DNA of 64,000 nt from Sanderia malayensis. Taxonomy: Eukaryota; Cnidaria; Scyphozoa; Semaeostomeae; Pelagiidae. The notes below the pieces were generated by a model that was not told where the DNA came from, did not search any database, and worked only from the letters and a program-made list of their open reading frames with translations. Location of the stretch: positions 62,001-126,000 of the forward strand of contig RQOL01000484.1 in the NCBI GenBank assembly GCA_013076295.1, read 5' to 3'. Positions 1 to 12,035 of the stretch are shown piece after piece; within the stretch, counting starts at the first letter, position 1, and the number at the start of each line of letters is the position of its first letter. The position numbers and the translations under genes are program-made.

Positions 1-50
1 AGGACCTTGCGGGTGTAAGGCGCACGTGATAACCACTCCAGTACAAGATC
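1..50 (-). tRNA. tRNA-Val(TAC), partial, cut by window edge
   Basis: The 5' two thirds of a unit, from the acceptor 5' strand GATCTTG through the anticodon arm. The plus strand reads GTGTAAGGC, giving anticodon TAC. The T arm and 3' acceptor strand lie outside the window. The anticodon stem carries one mismatch at its loop-closing pair (GGGTGTAAGG version). Confidence 0.7.
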
Positions 51-413
51 TATAATATACACAACATAAAACAAGGCTTTGGAAAAATTGTAGAATGTTA
101 TAAAATTCAATACTAAAAATAGTGATCTTGCTCAGGATTGAACTGAGGACCTTGCGGCTGTAAGACGCACGTGATAACCACTACACTACATGATCTATAA
201 CATACACAACATAAAACAATGCTTTGGAAAATTTCGAAAATGGTATAAAATTCAACACTAAAAATGATGATCTTGCTCGGGATTGAACTGAGGACCTTGC
301 GCGTGTTAGGCGCAGGTGATAACCACTACACTACAAGATCTATAAAATACACAACATAAAACAAGGCTTTTGAGAAATTGTAAAATGTTAAAAAACTGAC
401 CACAAAACATAGT

Positions 414-485
414 GATCTCGCTCAGGATTGAACTGAGGACCTTGCGCGTGTTAGGCGCACGTGATAACCACTACACTACAAGATC
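414..485 (-). tRNA. tRNA-Val(AAC)
   Basis: A 72-nt cloverleaf on the minus strand: acceptor GATCTTG with 3' strand CGAGATC (one G-U pair), anticodon stem TGCGC/GCGCA, loop CTAACAC, T stem CTCAG/CTGAG. The base after the acceptor is A, a normal discriminator. It is one unit of the 145-bp array. Confidence 0.75.
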
Positions 486-993
486 TATAATATAAACAAC
501 ATAAAACAAGGCTTTGGAAAAATTGTAGAATGTTATAAAATTCAATACTAAAAATAGTGATCTTGCTCAGGATTGAACTGAGGACCTTGCGCGTGTTAGG
601 CGCACGTGATAACCACTACACTACAATATCTGTAATGTAGAGAACAAGAAACAATGCTTGGAAAAGTTTGTAAAATGTTATAAAATTCAACACTAGAAAT
701 GATGATCTTGTACAGGATTGAACTGAGGTTCTTGCGCGTGTTAGGCGCGTGTCATAACCACTACACTACAAGATCCATAATATAAACAACAAAAAACAAT
801 GCTTTGAAAAGTTTAGAAAATGGTATAAAATTGAACACTAAAAATGACGATCTTGTTCGGGATTGAACTGAGGACCTTGCGCGTGTTAGGCGCACGTGAT
901 AATCACTACACTACAAGATCTATAATATACACACAAGAAACAATGCTTGGAAAATGTTTGTAAAATGTTATAAAATTGAACACTACAAAAAGT

Positions 994-1065
994 GACCTTG
1001 ATAAGGATTGAAATGAGGACCTTGCGCGTGTAAGGCGCACGTGATAACTACTACAGTACAAGATC
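994..1065 (-). tRNA. tRNA-Val(TAC)
   Basis: A 72-nt unit whose anticodon loop reads CTTACAC (TAC). Anticodon stem TGCGC/GCGCA is intact. The T stem and acceptor are disturbed (plus-strand GACCTTG and AAGGATTGAAATG), so it may be a weak gene or a pseudogene. Confidence 0.6.
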
Positions 1066-1138
1066 TATAATATACACAAGAAGAAACAATGCTTGGGAAA
1101 GTTCGTAAAATGTTATAAAACTGAACACAAAAAATAGT

Positions 1139-1210
1139 GATCTCGCTCAGGATTGAACTGAGGACCTTGCGCGTGTTAGGCGCATGTGATAACCACTACA
1201 CTACAAGATC
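1139..1210 (-). tRNA. tRNA-Val(AAC)
   Basis: A 72-nt cloverleaf with loop CTAACAC. On the plus strand the preceding run of six A (minus-strand T6) lies just past the tRNA 3' end and would serve as a Pol III terminator. The acceptor contains one G-U pair. Confidence 0.75.
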
Positions 1211-4200
1211 TATAATATACACACAAAAAACAATGCTTGGAAAATGTTTGGAAAAAGTTATAAAATTGAACACTACAAAAAGTGATCTTGCTCAGCATTG
1301 AACTGAGGACCTTGCGCTTGTTAGGCGCACGTGGTAACCACTCCAGTACAAGATCTATAATATACACAACATAAAACAAGGCTTTGGAAAAATTGTAGAT
1401 GGATATAAAATTCAATACTAAAAATGGTGAACTTGCTCAGGATTGAACTGAGGACATTGCGCGTGTTAGGCGCACGTGATAACCACTACACTACAAGATC
1501 TATAATGTACACACAAGAAACAATGCTTGGAAAATGTTTGTAAAAAGTTATAAAATTGAACACTACAAAAAGTGATTTTGCTCAGGATTGAACTGAGAAC
1601 CTTGCGGGTGTAAGGCGCACGTGATAACCACTACAGTACAAGATCCATAATATACACAACATATAACAAGGCTTTGGAAAGATTGTAAAATATTATAAGA
1701 TTCAATACTAAAACTAGTAATCTTGCTCAGGATTGAACTGAGGACATTGCGCGTGTTAGGCGCACGTGATAACCACTACACTACAAGATCTATAATATAC
1801 ACAACAAGAAACAATGCTTGGAAAATGTTTGTAAAAAGTTATAAAATTGAACACTACAAAAAGTGATTTTGTTCAGGATTGAACTGAGAACCTTGCGGGT
1901 GTAAGGCGCACGTGATAACCACTACAGTACAAGATCCATAATATACACAACATATAACAAGGCTTTGGAAAGATTGTAAAATATTATAAGATTCAATACT
2001 AAAACTAGTAATCTTGCTCAGGATTGAACTGAGGACATTGCGCGTGTTAGGCGCACGTGATAACCACTACACTACAAGATCTATAATATACACAACAAGA
2101 AACAATGCTTGGGAAAGTTCGTAATATGTTATAAAACTGAACACAAAAAATAGTGATCTCGCTCAGGATTGAACTGAGGACCTTGCGCGTGTTAGGCGCA
2201 TGTGATAACCACTACACTACAAGATCTATAATATACACACAAGAAACAATGCTTGGAAAATGTTTGTAAAAAGTTATAAAATTGAACACTACAAAAAGTG
2301 ATTTTGCTGAGGATTGAACTGAGAACCTTGCGGGTGTAAGGCGCACGTGATAACCACTACAGTACAAGATTCATAATATACACAACAAATAACAAGGCTT
2401 TGGAAAAATTGTAAAAGGTTATAAAATTCAATACTAAAAATAGTGATCTTGCTCAGGATTGAACTGAGGACATTGCGCGTGTTAGGCGCACGTGATAACC
2501 ACTACACTACAAGATCTATAATATACACAACAAGAAACAATGCTTGGGAAAGTTCGTAATATGTTATAAAACTGAACACAGAAAATAGCGATCTCGCTCA
2601 GGATTGAACTGAGGACTATGCGCGTGTTAGGCGCATGTGATAACCACTACACTACAAGATCCATAATATACACAACATATAACAAGGCTTTGGAAAAATT
2701 GTAAATGGATATAAAATTCAATACTAAAAATGGTGATCTTGCTCAGGATTGAACTGAGGACATTGCGCGTGTTAGGCGCACGTGATAACCACTACACTAC
2801 AAGATCTATAATGTACACACAAGAAACAATGCTTGGATAATGTTTGTAAAAAGTTATAAAATTGAACACTACAAAAAGTGATTTTGCTCAGGATTGAACT
2901 GAGAACCTTGCGGGTGTAAGGCGCACGTGGTAACCACTACAGTACAAGATCCATAATATACACAACATATAACAAGGCTTTGGAAAAATTGTAAAATATT
3001 ATAAGATTCAATACTAAAAATAGTAATCTTGCTCAGGATTGAACTGAGGACATTGCGCGTGTTAGGCGCACGTGATAACCACTACACTACAAGATCTATA
3101 ATATACACAACAAGAAACAATGCTTGGGAAAGTTCGTAATATGTTATAAAACTGAACACTTAAAATGACGATCTTGTTCGGGATTGAACTGAGGACCTTG
3201 CGCGTGTTAGGCGCACGTGATAATCACTACACTACAAGATCTATAATATACACACAAGAAACAATGCTTGGAAAATGTTTGTAAAATGTTATAAAATTGA
3301 ACACTACAAAAAGTGACCTTGCTAAGGATTGAAATGAGGACCTTGCGCGTGTAAGGCGCACGTGATAACTACTACAGTACAAGATCTATAATATACACAA
3401 GAAAAAACAATGCTTGGGAAAGTTCGTAAAATGTTATAAAACTGAACACAAAAAATAGTGATCTCGCTCAGGATTGAACTGAGGACCTTGCGCGTGTTAG
3501 GCGCATGTGATAACCACTACACTACAAGATCTATAATATACACACAAAAAGCAATGCTTGGAAAATGTTTGGAAAAAGTTATAAAATTGAACACTACAAA
3601 AAGTGATCTTGCTCAGGATTGAACTGAGGACCTTGCGCTTGTTAGGCGCACGTGATAACCACTCCAGTACAAGATCTATAATGTACACACAAGAAACAAT
3701 GCTTGGAAAATGTTTGTAAAAAGTTATAAAATTGAACACAAAAAATAGTGATCTCGCTCAGGATTGAACTGACGACCTTGCGCGTGTTAGGCGCATGTGA
3801 TAACCACTACACTACAAGATCTATAATATACACACAAGAAACAATGCTTGGAAAATGTTTGTAAAAAGTTATAAAATTGAACACTACAAAAAGTGATTTT
3901 GTTCAGGATTGAACTGAGAACCTTGCGGGTGTAAGGCGCACGTGATAACCACTACAGTACAAGATCCATAATATACACAACATATAACAAGGCTTTGGAA
4001 AAATTGTAAAAGGTTATAAAATTCAATACTAAAAATAGTGATCTTGCTCAGGATTGAACTGAGGACATTGCGCGTGTTAGGCGCACGTGATAACCACTAC
4101 ACTACAAGATCTATAATATACACAACAAGAAACAATGCTTGGGAAAGTTCGTAATATGTTATAAAACTGAACACAAAAAATAGTGATCTCGCTCAGGATT

Positions 4201-5916
4201 GAACTGAGGACCTTGCGCGTGTTAGGCGCATGTGATAACCACTACACTACAAGATCTATAATATACACACAAGAAACAATGCTTGGAAAATGTTTGTAAA
4301 AAGTTATAAAATTGAACACTACAAAAAGTGATTTTGCTCAGGATTGAACTGAGAACCTTGCGGGTGTAAGGCGCACGTGATAACCACTACACTACAAGAT
4401 CTATTATGTCTACAACAAGAAACACTGCTTTGAAAAGTTTAGAAAATGTTATAAAAATCAACACTAAAAATGACGATCTTGCTCGGGATTGAGCTGAGGA
4501 CCTTGCCTGTGTTAGGCGCGCGTGATAACCACTATACTACAAGATCTATAATATACACAACAAGAAACAATGCTTGGGAAAGTTCGTAATATGTTATAAA
4601 ACTGACCACAAAAAATAGTGATCTCGCTCAGGATTGAACTGAGGACCTTGCGCGTGTTAGGCGCACGTGATAACCACTACACTACAAGATCTATAATATA
4701 CACACAAGAAACAATGTTGGGGAAAGTTTGTAAAATGTTACAAAATTGTACACAACATATAGTGATCTTGCTCAAAATTGAAGTGAGGACCTTGCGCGTG
4801 TAAGGCGCAGTGATAACCACTACACTACAAGATCCATAATATAAACAACAAGAAACAATGTTTGGGAAAGTTCGTAAAATGTTATAAAATTGAACACAAA
4901 ATATAGTGATCATGCTCAGGATTGAACTGAGGACCTTGCGCCTGTTAGGCGCACGTGATAACCACTACACTACAAGATCCAGAAAATAAACTACAAGAAA
5001 CAATGCTTGGAAAGTTCGTAAAATGCTATAAATTTGAACACAAATAATAGTGATCTTTCTCAGGATTGAACTGAGGATCTTGCGCTTTATAGGCGCACGT
5101 GGTAACCACTACACTACAAGATCTACAATAAACATAAGAAACAATGCTTGGGAAAGTCCGTAAAATGTTGAAAAATTGAACACTACAAAAAGTGATCTTG
5201 CTAAGGATTGAACTGAGGACCTTGCGCGTGTAAGGCGCACGTGATAACCACTACACTACATGATCTATAACATACACAACATAAAACAATGCTTTGGAAA
5301 ATTTCGAAAATGGTATAAAATTCAACACTAAAAATGATGATCTTGCTCGGGATTGAACTGAGGACCTTGCGCGTGTTAGGCGCACGTGATAACCACTACA
5401 CTACAAGATCTATAATATACTCAACAAGAAACAATGCTTGGGAAAGTTCGTAATATGTTATAAAATTGACCACAAAACATAGTGATCTCGCTCAGGATTG
5501 AACTGAGGACCTTGCGCGTGTTAGGCGCACGTGATAACCACTACACTACAAGATCTATAATATACACACAAGAAACAATGTTTGGGAAAGTTCGTAAAAT
5601 GTTACAAAATTGTACACAACAAATAGTGATCTTGCTCAAAATTGAAGTGAGGACCTTGCGCGTGTAAGATGCACGTGATAACCACTACACTACAAGATCC
5701 ATAATATAAACAACAAGAAACAATGCTTTGGAACGTTTAGAAAATGGTATAAAATTGAACACTAAAAATGATGATCTTGCTCGGGATTCAACTGAGGACC
5801 TTGCGCGTGTTAGGCGCACGTGATAACCACTACACTACAAGATCTATAATATACACACAAGAAACAATGTTTGGGAAAGTTCGTAAAAGGTTATAAAATT
5901 GAACACAAAATATAGT

Positions 5917-5988
5917 GATCTTGCTAAGGATTGAACTGAGGACCTTGCGCGTGTAAGGCGCACGTGATAACCACTGTACTACAAGATC
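5917..5988 (-). tRNA. tRNA-Val(TAC)
   Basis: A 72-nt unit with intact acceptor GATCTTG/CAAGATC, anticodon stem TGCGC/GCGCA and loop CTTACAC (TAC). The T stem has one mismatch (CTCAG opposite CTTAG). Confidence 0.7.
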
Positions 5989-8515
5989 TATAATATACAC
6001 AACAGGAAACAATGTTGGGAAAGTTCGTAAAAAGTTATGAAATTGAAAACAAAATATAGTGATTATGCTCAAGATTGAACTGAGGACCTTGCGATTGTTA
6101 GGTGCACGTGATAACCAGTACAGTACAAGATCTATAATATACACACAAGAAACAATGTTTGGGAAAGTTCGTAAAATGTTATAAAATTGTACACTAGAAA
6201 TGATGATTTTGTTCAGGATTGAACTGAGGTCCTTGCGCGTGTTAGGCGCGCGTGAAAACCACTACACTACAAGATCTATAATATACACACAAGAAACAAT
6301 GCTTGGAAAATGTTTGTAAAAAGTTATAAAATTGAACACTACAAAAAGTGATTTTGCTCAGGATTGAACTGAGAACTTGCGGGTGTAAGGCGCACGTGAT
6401 AACCACTACAGTACAAGATCCATAATATACAAACATATAACAAGGCTTTGGAAAAATTGTAAAAAGGTTATAAAATTCAGTACTAAAAATAGTGATCTTG
6501 CTCAGGATTGAACTGAGGACATTGCGCGTGTTAGGCGCACGTGATAACCACTACACTACAAGATCTATAATATACACAACAAGAAACAATGCTTGGGAAA
6601 GTTCGTAATATGTTATAAAACTGAACACAAAAAATAGTGATCTCGCTCAGGATTGAACTGAGGACCTTGCGCGTGTTAGGCGCATGTGATAAGCACTACA
6701 CTACAAGATCTATAATATACACACAAGAAACAATGCTTGGAAAATGTTTGTAAAAAGTTATAAAATTGAACACTACAAAAAGTGATTTTTGCTCAGGATT
6801 GAACTGAGAACCTTGCGGGTGTAAGGCGCACGTGATAACCACTACACTACAAGATCTATTATGTCTACAACAAGAAACACTGCTTTGAAAAGTTTAGAAA
6901 ATGTTATAAAATTCAACACTAAAAATGACGATCTTGCTCGGGATTGAACTGAGGATCTTGCCCGTGTTAAGCGCACGTGATAACCACTATACTACAAGAT
7001 CTATAATATACACAAGAAACAATGCTTGGGAAAGTTCGTAATATGTTATAAAACTGACCACAAAAAATAGTGATCTCGCTCAGGATTGAACTGAGGACCT
7101 TGCGCGTGTTAGGCGCACGTGATAACCACTACACTACAAGATCTATAATATACACACAAGAAACAATGTTGGGGAAAGTTTGTAAAATGTTACAAAATTG
7201 TACACAACATATAGTGATCTTGCTCAAAATTGAAGTGAGGACCTTGCGCGTGTAAAGGCGCAGTGATAACCACTACACTACAAGATCCATAATATAAACA
7301 ACAAGAAACAATGTTTGGGAAAGTTCGTAAAATGTTATAAAATTGAACACAAAACATAGTGATCATGCTCAGGATTGAACTGAGGACCTTGCGCGTGTTA
7401 GGCGCACGTGATAACCACTACACTACAAGATCTATAATATACACACAAGAAACAATGTTTGGGAAAGTTCGTAAAATGTTATAAAATTGAACACAAAATA
7501 TAGTGATCTTGCTAAGGATTGAACTGAGGACCTTGCGCGTGTAAGGCGCACGTGATAACCACTGTACTACAAGATCTATAATATACACAACATTAAACAA
7601 TGTTGGGAAAGTTCGTAAAAAGTTATGAAATTGAAAACAAAATATAGTGATTATGCTCAAGATTGAACTGAGGACCTTGCGATTGTTAGGTGCACGTGAT
7701 AACCAGTACAGTACAAGATCTATAATATACACACAAGAAACAATGTTTGGGAAAGTTCGTAAAATGTTATAAAATTGTACACTAGAAATGATGATTTTGT
7801 TCAGGATTGAACTGAGGTCCTTGCGCGTGTTAGGCGCGCGTGAAAACCACTACACTACAAGATCCATAATATAAACAACAAGAAACAATGCTTTGGAAAG
7901 TTCGTAATATTTATATAACTGACCACAAAAAATAGTGATCTCGCTCAGGATTGAACTGAGGACCTTGCGCGTGTTAGGCGCACGTGATAACCACTACACT
8001 ACAAGATCTATAATATACACACAAGAAACAATGTTTGGGAAAGTTCGTAAAATGTTACAAAATTGTACACAACATATAGTGATCTTGCTCAAAATTGAAG
8101 TGAGGACCTTGCGCGTGTAAGGCGCACGTGATAACCACTACACTTCAAGATCCATAATATAAACAACAAGAAACAGTGCGTTGAAACGTTTAGAAAATGG
8201 TATAAAATTGAACACTAAAAATGATGATTTTGCTGGGGATTGAACTGAGGACCTTGCGCGTGTTAGGCGCACGTGATAACCACTACACTACAAGATCTAT
8301 AATATACACAACAAAAAACAATGCTTTGGAAAGTTTCTAAAATGTTATAAAATTGAACACTACAAAAAGTGGTTTTGCTCGGGATTGAACTGAGGACCTT
8401 GCGCGTGTGAGGGGCATGTGATAACCACTACACTACAAGATCTATAATATACACACAAGAAACAATGCTTGGAAAATGTTTGTAAAAAGTTATAAAATTG
8501 AACACTACAAAAAGT

Positions 8516-8530
8516 GATCTTGCTCAGGAT
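8516..8530 (-). pseudogene. 3' part of the tRNA-Val split by the DIRS element
   Basis: Fifteen bases, tRNA nt 58-72. The 5' part (nt 1-57) is at 13487-13543. The break lies in the T loop (TTCA|ATC), inside the B box, so Pol III transcription of this copy should be lost. Confidence 0.85.
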
Positions 8531-8609
8531 TTAAAAATTAACCGAATACTTACGTATGAAGGGTAATTGTCATTCCATGACCTGTGGATGCAAGCAAGCA
8601 GTCAATGTG
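8531..8609. repeat. DIRS right terminal repeat, outer part
   Basis: The outer 79 bp of the element's 3' (right) end. It is repeated as a perfect inverted copy at 8692-8770, forming a hairpin with an ~82-bp loop. The 24-bp core just inside (8608-8631) pairs with 13427-13450 of the left terminal repeat. Confidence 0.9.
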
Positions 8610-8691
8610 AGGCGCACGCGCAGAGAACTCATTTTTGAAAGAAAACGTTTTTGAGGGAGAAAATAGAGCAAGTAGGGGGGAAAGGGAGTGG

Positions 8692-8810
8692 CACATTGAC
8701 TGCTTGCTTGCATCCACAGGTCATGGAATGACAATTACCCTTCATACGTAAGTATTCGGTTAATTTTTAATTCCATTTCCCTGTGTCTGCTGCGCAGCAG
8801 CCAATATGAG
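8692..8810. repeat. DIRS internal complementary region
   Basis: The first 79 bp are the reverse complement of the right element end (8531-8609). The following 40 bp (8771-8810) are the reverse complement of the left element end (13447-13486), with one mismatch. The two parts abut with no extra base. The segment therefore spells the junction of a closed circle, the hallmark that separates DIRS from PAT and Ngaro elements. Confidence 0.9.
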
Positions 8811-9100
8811 ACTTAAAAGACTCCTTAAAAATGTTTGGTTCTGAATCCCCCGCAAGAGAATCCTTAGTGTAGGCTAAGAAAACCAGTGTCAACCAAGTCT
8901 GGAGCTGACGCCAGAATCCAATACCAAGCAATGAAAAGACACGAAATGGAACCAAAAGCAAATATGCAATTAGAGAATCAAATTTGAATTTTAGGACAAT
9001 AAAATAAATGTCACGAATCCCAAATATAAACGCATAGTAATAACACAAAGATTTGCATCATAAAACAATAACCAGCACAAATGAAACAAAATAGAACTCA

Positions 9101-10354
9101 TTATTCCGTATTATCAATATTAACAGCTGAATTATCAAGTATTGATTTAACAGAATTAAAATCCTCGTTAAGAGTTGGCACAATAGTCCTGTTATAATGC
9201 TTCTGAAACGTCTCTGCTCGACTCCAGTTTGCTCTTTTGAGTATCTCATGCAGAGGAACACCTACAGAGTATGCTTTACTCGTAGAAGCAGCACGACAGC
9301 TATGGGAAGTAAATATATCTATGTTAATTCCAGAAGACTTCAGCATATCTTTGATCCATCTCGAAATGGTGTCAGTTGAAGCTGGTTTGTGTGGTCTCCC
9401 ATACGTAATGATAAATGCTTTGTTATCATCAGGTATCAACTTATTACGTTGAAGCAAGTAATGTTCATTACAGTTAACGAAACACAATTTTGTATTGAGT
9501 TGGTATGTGTGAAATACTAGTGGTTCAGGCTTAAACCCTGGTCTAGAATGCTTCATAACTTTATTAGGACAAATAATACACTTTGAGTCATCAATTTTGA
9601 CATCATCAATAGAAAATGTAGAAAAGACATTTTTCCTGTTTGCCCCAAGGATCATCAAAAGAGTAACAGTTTTAGCACAAAGTTCCTTGAAGGAGAGTTT
9701 ATAATTATGATCCTTATTATTGAAATATTCAAGTACTTTATTGACGTCCCATATTTCGACATATCTTGGCGTAGGAGGGTGCATGTTAAATATCCCTTTG
9801 AGGAATCTTTTAATTAAAGGATGGGCCGTGATAGAAGGACCATCCTCAATATGTACAAGTGAAGTAAGTGCACTGCGAGCTGCGCAGAGCCCGCTATAAT
9901 GACACCCGTTACTGTATAGCTTAGTTAAAAATTCGAGCACATAATTGATATTGGTATGGGTGCTATTAATGCCCTTATCAGCGCAAAATTTTAGCCACTT
10001 TGACCAGGTAGATGAATATTTATTCATAGTACTTTTTCTCCACGATGAGAGAATGATATTCTGTGTCAATTGTGGCAAATTTAAGCACCCTAAGGCTGAG
10101 CTGAGACCAGAAGTGCAATCAGAGACAGGTTTTTCTCTAATGGATGTGTTTCCTGGGGTTTTGAAGGCAACCGAAGAGCTTTTTTGGGGATTGGTATCAT
10201 TTGTTTTGTGATACGCCTCCCATTGGGGAACCAACATTGGGTGTTCCACTTGGGAATAATTATGATCCCCGAGGCTCCATCCTTTATAATCTTTGCCACT
10301 GTGTCTCCTATGATGCTGAAAGGAGGAAAAGCATAGAATTTGATATCGGTCCAT
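9101..10354 (-). CDS. DIRS tyrosine recombinase (integrase)
   Basis: A 417-codon open frame. The first ~95 residues overlap the RT frame and may not all be translated. Residues ~97-190 form the helical core-binding region (SSWRKSTMNKYSSTWSKW). The catalytic part has Arg240 (GANRKN), the HxxR box HSCR (H351, R354), Trp377 (ANWSR) and the nucleophile Tyr387 (KHYNR). All expected catalytic residues are present. In DIRS elements this enzyme inserts a circular DNA copy by site-specific recombination without duplicating the target, which agrees with the clean junctions at 8530/8531 and 13486/13487. No DDE integrase is present. Confidence 0.93.
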   Translation of the reverse strand: MDRYQILCFSSFQHHRRHSGKDYKGWSLGDHNYSQVEHPMLVPQWEAYHKTNDTNPQKSSSVAFKTPGNTSIREKPVSDCTSGLSSALGCLNLPQLTQNIILSSWRKSTMNKYSSTWSKWLKFCADKGINSTHTNINYVLEFLTKLYSNGCHYSGLCAARSALTSLVHIEDGPSITAHPLIKRFLKGIFNMHPPTPRYVEIWDVNKVLEYFNNKDHNYKLSFKELCAKTVTLLMILGANRKNVFSTFSIDDVKIDDSKCIICPNKVMKHSRPGFKPEPLVFHTYQLNTKLCFVNCNEHYLLQRNKLIPDDNKAFIITYGRPHKPASTDTISRWIKDMLKSSGINIDIFTSHSCRAASTSKAYSVGVPLHEILKRANWSRAETFQKHYNRTIVPTLNEDFNSVKSILDNSAVNIDNTE

Positions 10355-11895
10355 GAAATTGTAAAAGCATCAGTGGTAATGGCATTAGGATCAGGGTGCC
10401 AAGAAACATATCTATTTAATTGATGGTTCACTCTAGAGGCAAATAAGTCAACCGTAGGCATAAAATTCAATGAATTAGTAATTGTATCAAAATGTTTAGG
10501 TAATAGTTGCCATTCTGTGTTGTCATGAAATTTTCTAGATTTATTGTCTGCTATAGTGTTATCGACACCAGGGACATGAGCCGCTGATATCCAACAGTTT
10601 TGTTGTATGCAAAAGTTCCAAATAGTAATTGCAATATTATTACATGTGGCAGATTTGGTGCCCCCCATATGATTAATATATGCCACAGTAGTCTGATTAT
10701 CAGCCATGATCCTAATATGTTTAAATATTTTATTTCTGCAATATGATTTAATAGCAAAATAAGCTGCTTGAAGCTCAAGGCAATTAATATGTTGAATTTC
10801 TGAGGGCAGCCATTGACCTCCAGTAGGGTTAACACCATCTGTAGCTCCCCATCCAAGTTCACTTGCATCAGTGTATATGACTATGTCAACGTCCGGCAAG
10901 TGTAAATTATTAAAAGTATTAGCAATGTTGTCAAGCCACCATTGCAGTTCTAGTTTAATGGACGGGTTGATTAGAATAGTGGCCTTAAAATTACCTTTAT
11001 TGATTTTGAGAGCCCCAATTTTGCATTTTTCAGAATTGCGATAATGCAATTTGCCATATGGAATGGCTGGAAAAGTAGATATAACAGTTCCAATGACAAA
11101 GGCAAGATCTTTTATAGTGGGTTTTTTCATATTCAAAAATTTCAGGATTTTTTCACGAATTCCATGGATTTTATTATCTGTGAGCTTGATAGTCATATTT
11201 TTAGAATTAATAAGAAACCCCAAAAATTCTAGTTCTTGAACCGGTAGCAGCTGAGACTTCTCCAAATGAATAGTAAACCCCAGTTTGCGTAGTAATGAAA
11301 CTGTGGCTATTGCATTATCCAGGCATTCCTGTTGAGTGTTGCCTTGTAAATAAGTGTCATCAACATATACGACTGACATATGTCCTTTGGCTCTAAGACA
11401 AGCAAATGGGGGTTTTAAAACTTTGGTGAAAAGTCGCATGGCTGGTCCATAACCATTGGGCATGCCTTGAAACTCATAAAATTTATCTTTCCAAAAAAAT
11501 TTAAAATATTTTTGGTGATTTTTATTGACAGGAATGCTGTAAAAAGCATCTTTAAAGTCCACTGAGGCCATCCAAACATTGGGTTTAATAATGTTTTGGA
11601 CATCATGCAATGATTCCATTTTGAAATATTGATAAACAACATATTCATTTAGATCACTAAGGTTAAGAATCATGCGGCGAGTTCCATCTTTTTTAGGCCT
11701 GGTGAAAATACTGGAGAGAAAATCCCCAGCACACCGAGGACTTTCGAATATGACACCTTTCTTGAGCAATTTATGTATTTCAAGATCAATCAAGGCAACC
11801 TCGCTGGGTGCAAAAACACATTGTTTGATGTTATTAGTATTAGGTGGCATGTTGTCAATGAAGTCAATGGTGAGCCCCTGTTTAACAATCTGCAT
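10090..11895 (-). CDS. DIRS reverse transcriptase / RNase H / methyltransferase-like protein
   Basis: A 601-residue open frame counted from the first Met. The frame stays open further upstream (NFSSAWAEISPNAYI just before), so the true start is earlier, perhaps by frameshift or reinitiation after gag. The reverse transcriptase spans ~30-280, with a first catalytic Asp in VDFKDAFYSIP (D113) and the box YVDD (177-180). RNase H spans ~335-455: YTDAS (D343), E374, ADN (D399) and D450. After it, residues ~480-560 (VDLFAS, YAFPPF) match the DAM-methyltransferase-like region known in DIRS elements; FPPF at 523-526 resembles the N6-adenine methyltransferase motif. It copies the element's RNA. The frame overlaps the recombinase frame by 265 bp, as is usual in this group. 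All key residues are present. Confidence 0.93.
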   Translation of the reverse strand: MQIVKQGLTIDFIDNMPPNTNNIKQCVFAPSEVALIDLEIHKLLKKGVIFESPRCAGDFLSSIFTRPKKDGTRRMILNLSDLNEYVVYQYFKMESLHDVQNIIKPNVWMASVDFKDAFYSIPVNKNHQKYFKFFWKDKFYEFQGMPNGYGPAMRLFTKVLKPPFACLRAKGHMSVVYVDDTYLQGNTQQECLDNAIATVSLLRKLGFTIHLEKSQLLPVQELEFLGFLINSKNMTIKLTDNKIHGIREKILKFLNMKKPTIKDLAFVIGTVISTFPAIPYGKLHYRNSEKCKIGALKINKGNFKATILINPSIKLELQWWLDNIANTFNNLHLPDVDIVIYTDASELGWGATDGVNPTGGQWLPSEIQHINCLELQAAYFAIKSYCRNKIFKHIRIMADNQTTVAYINHMGGTKSATCNNIAITIWNFCIQQNCWISAAHVPGVDNTIADNKSRKFHDNTEWQLLPKHFDTITNSLNFMPTVDLFASRVNHQLNRYVSWHPDPNAITTDAFTISWTDIKFYAFPPFSIIGDTVAKIIKDGASGIIIIPKWNTQCWFPNGRRITKQMIPIPKKALRLPSKPQETHPLEKNLSLIALLVSAQP

Positions 11896-12035
11896 AATGT
11901 ATGCATTTGGAGAAATCTCTGCCCAAGCAGAACTAAAATTTTGTATATTACCGGCTTTGTAGTTTGCAATATCAGACTTAAGTTTTGCAATATCAAAATG
12001 TAAGTTTAGATCAAACGTGTAACTTACTGTTTTAT

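Larger units (their letters stand above)
1..8530 (-). repeat. Tandem tRNA-Val gene array, left block
   Basis: About 59 minus-strand units in a row. Measured unit starts at 124, 269, 414, 559, 704, 849, 994, 1139, 1284 and 1429 give an exact 145-bp period, and each measured tRNA body is 72 nt without the discriminator base. Read on the minus strand the consensus folds as a cloverleaf: acceptor GATCTTG/CAAGATC, D arm with the A-box-like TAGTGTAGTGG, anticodon stem TGCGC/GCGCA, loop CTAACAC (anticodon AAC), T stem CTCAG/CTGAG and T loop TTCAATC. The ~73-bp spacer carries T4-T6 five to nine bases after the tRNA and an AT-rich TATATTATA just before the next. The resemblance to animal tRNA-Val is clear, including the TAGTGGTTATCAC D arm. 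Some units carry stem mismatches, so functional and decayed copies are mixed. Short open frames in this block are by-products of the repeat. Confidence 0.9.

Noticed and set aside
1176..8120. Many 60-104-codon open frames in the left tRNA array
   Set aside because: They recur with the repeat period, share the same translated phrases and run across tRNA bodies and spacers; they are by-products of the array.
8531..8770. Separate foldback MITE next to the DIRS element
   Set aside because: Its inner arm continues without a gap into the complement of the DIRS left end, so it is the right terminal repeat plus internal complementary region of the same element.
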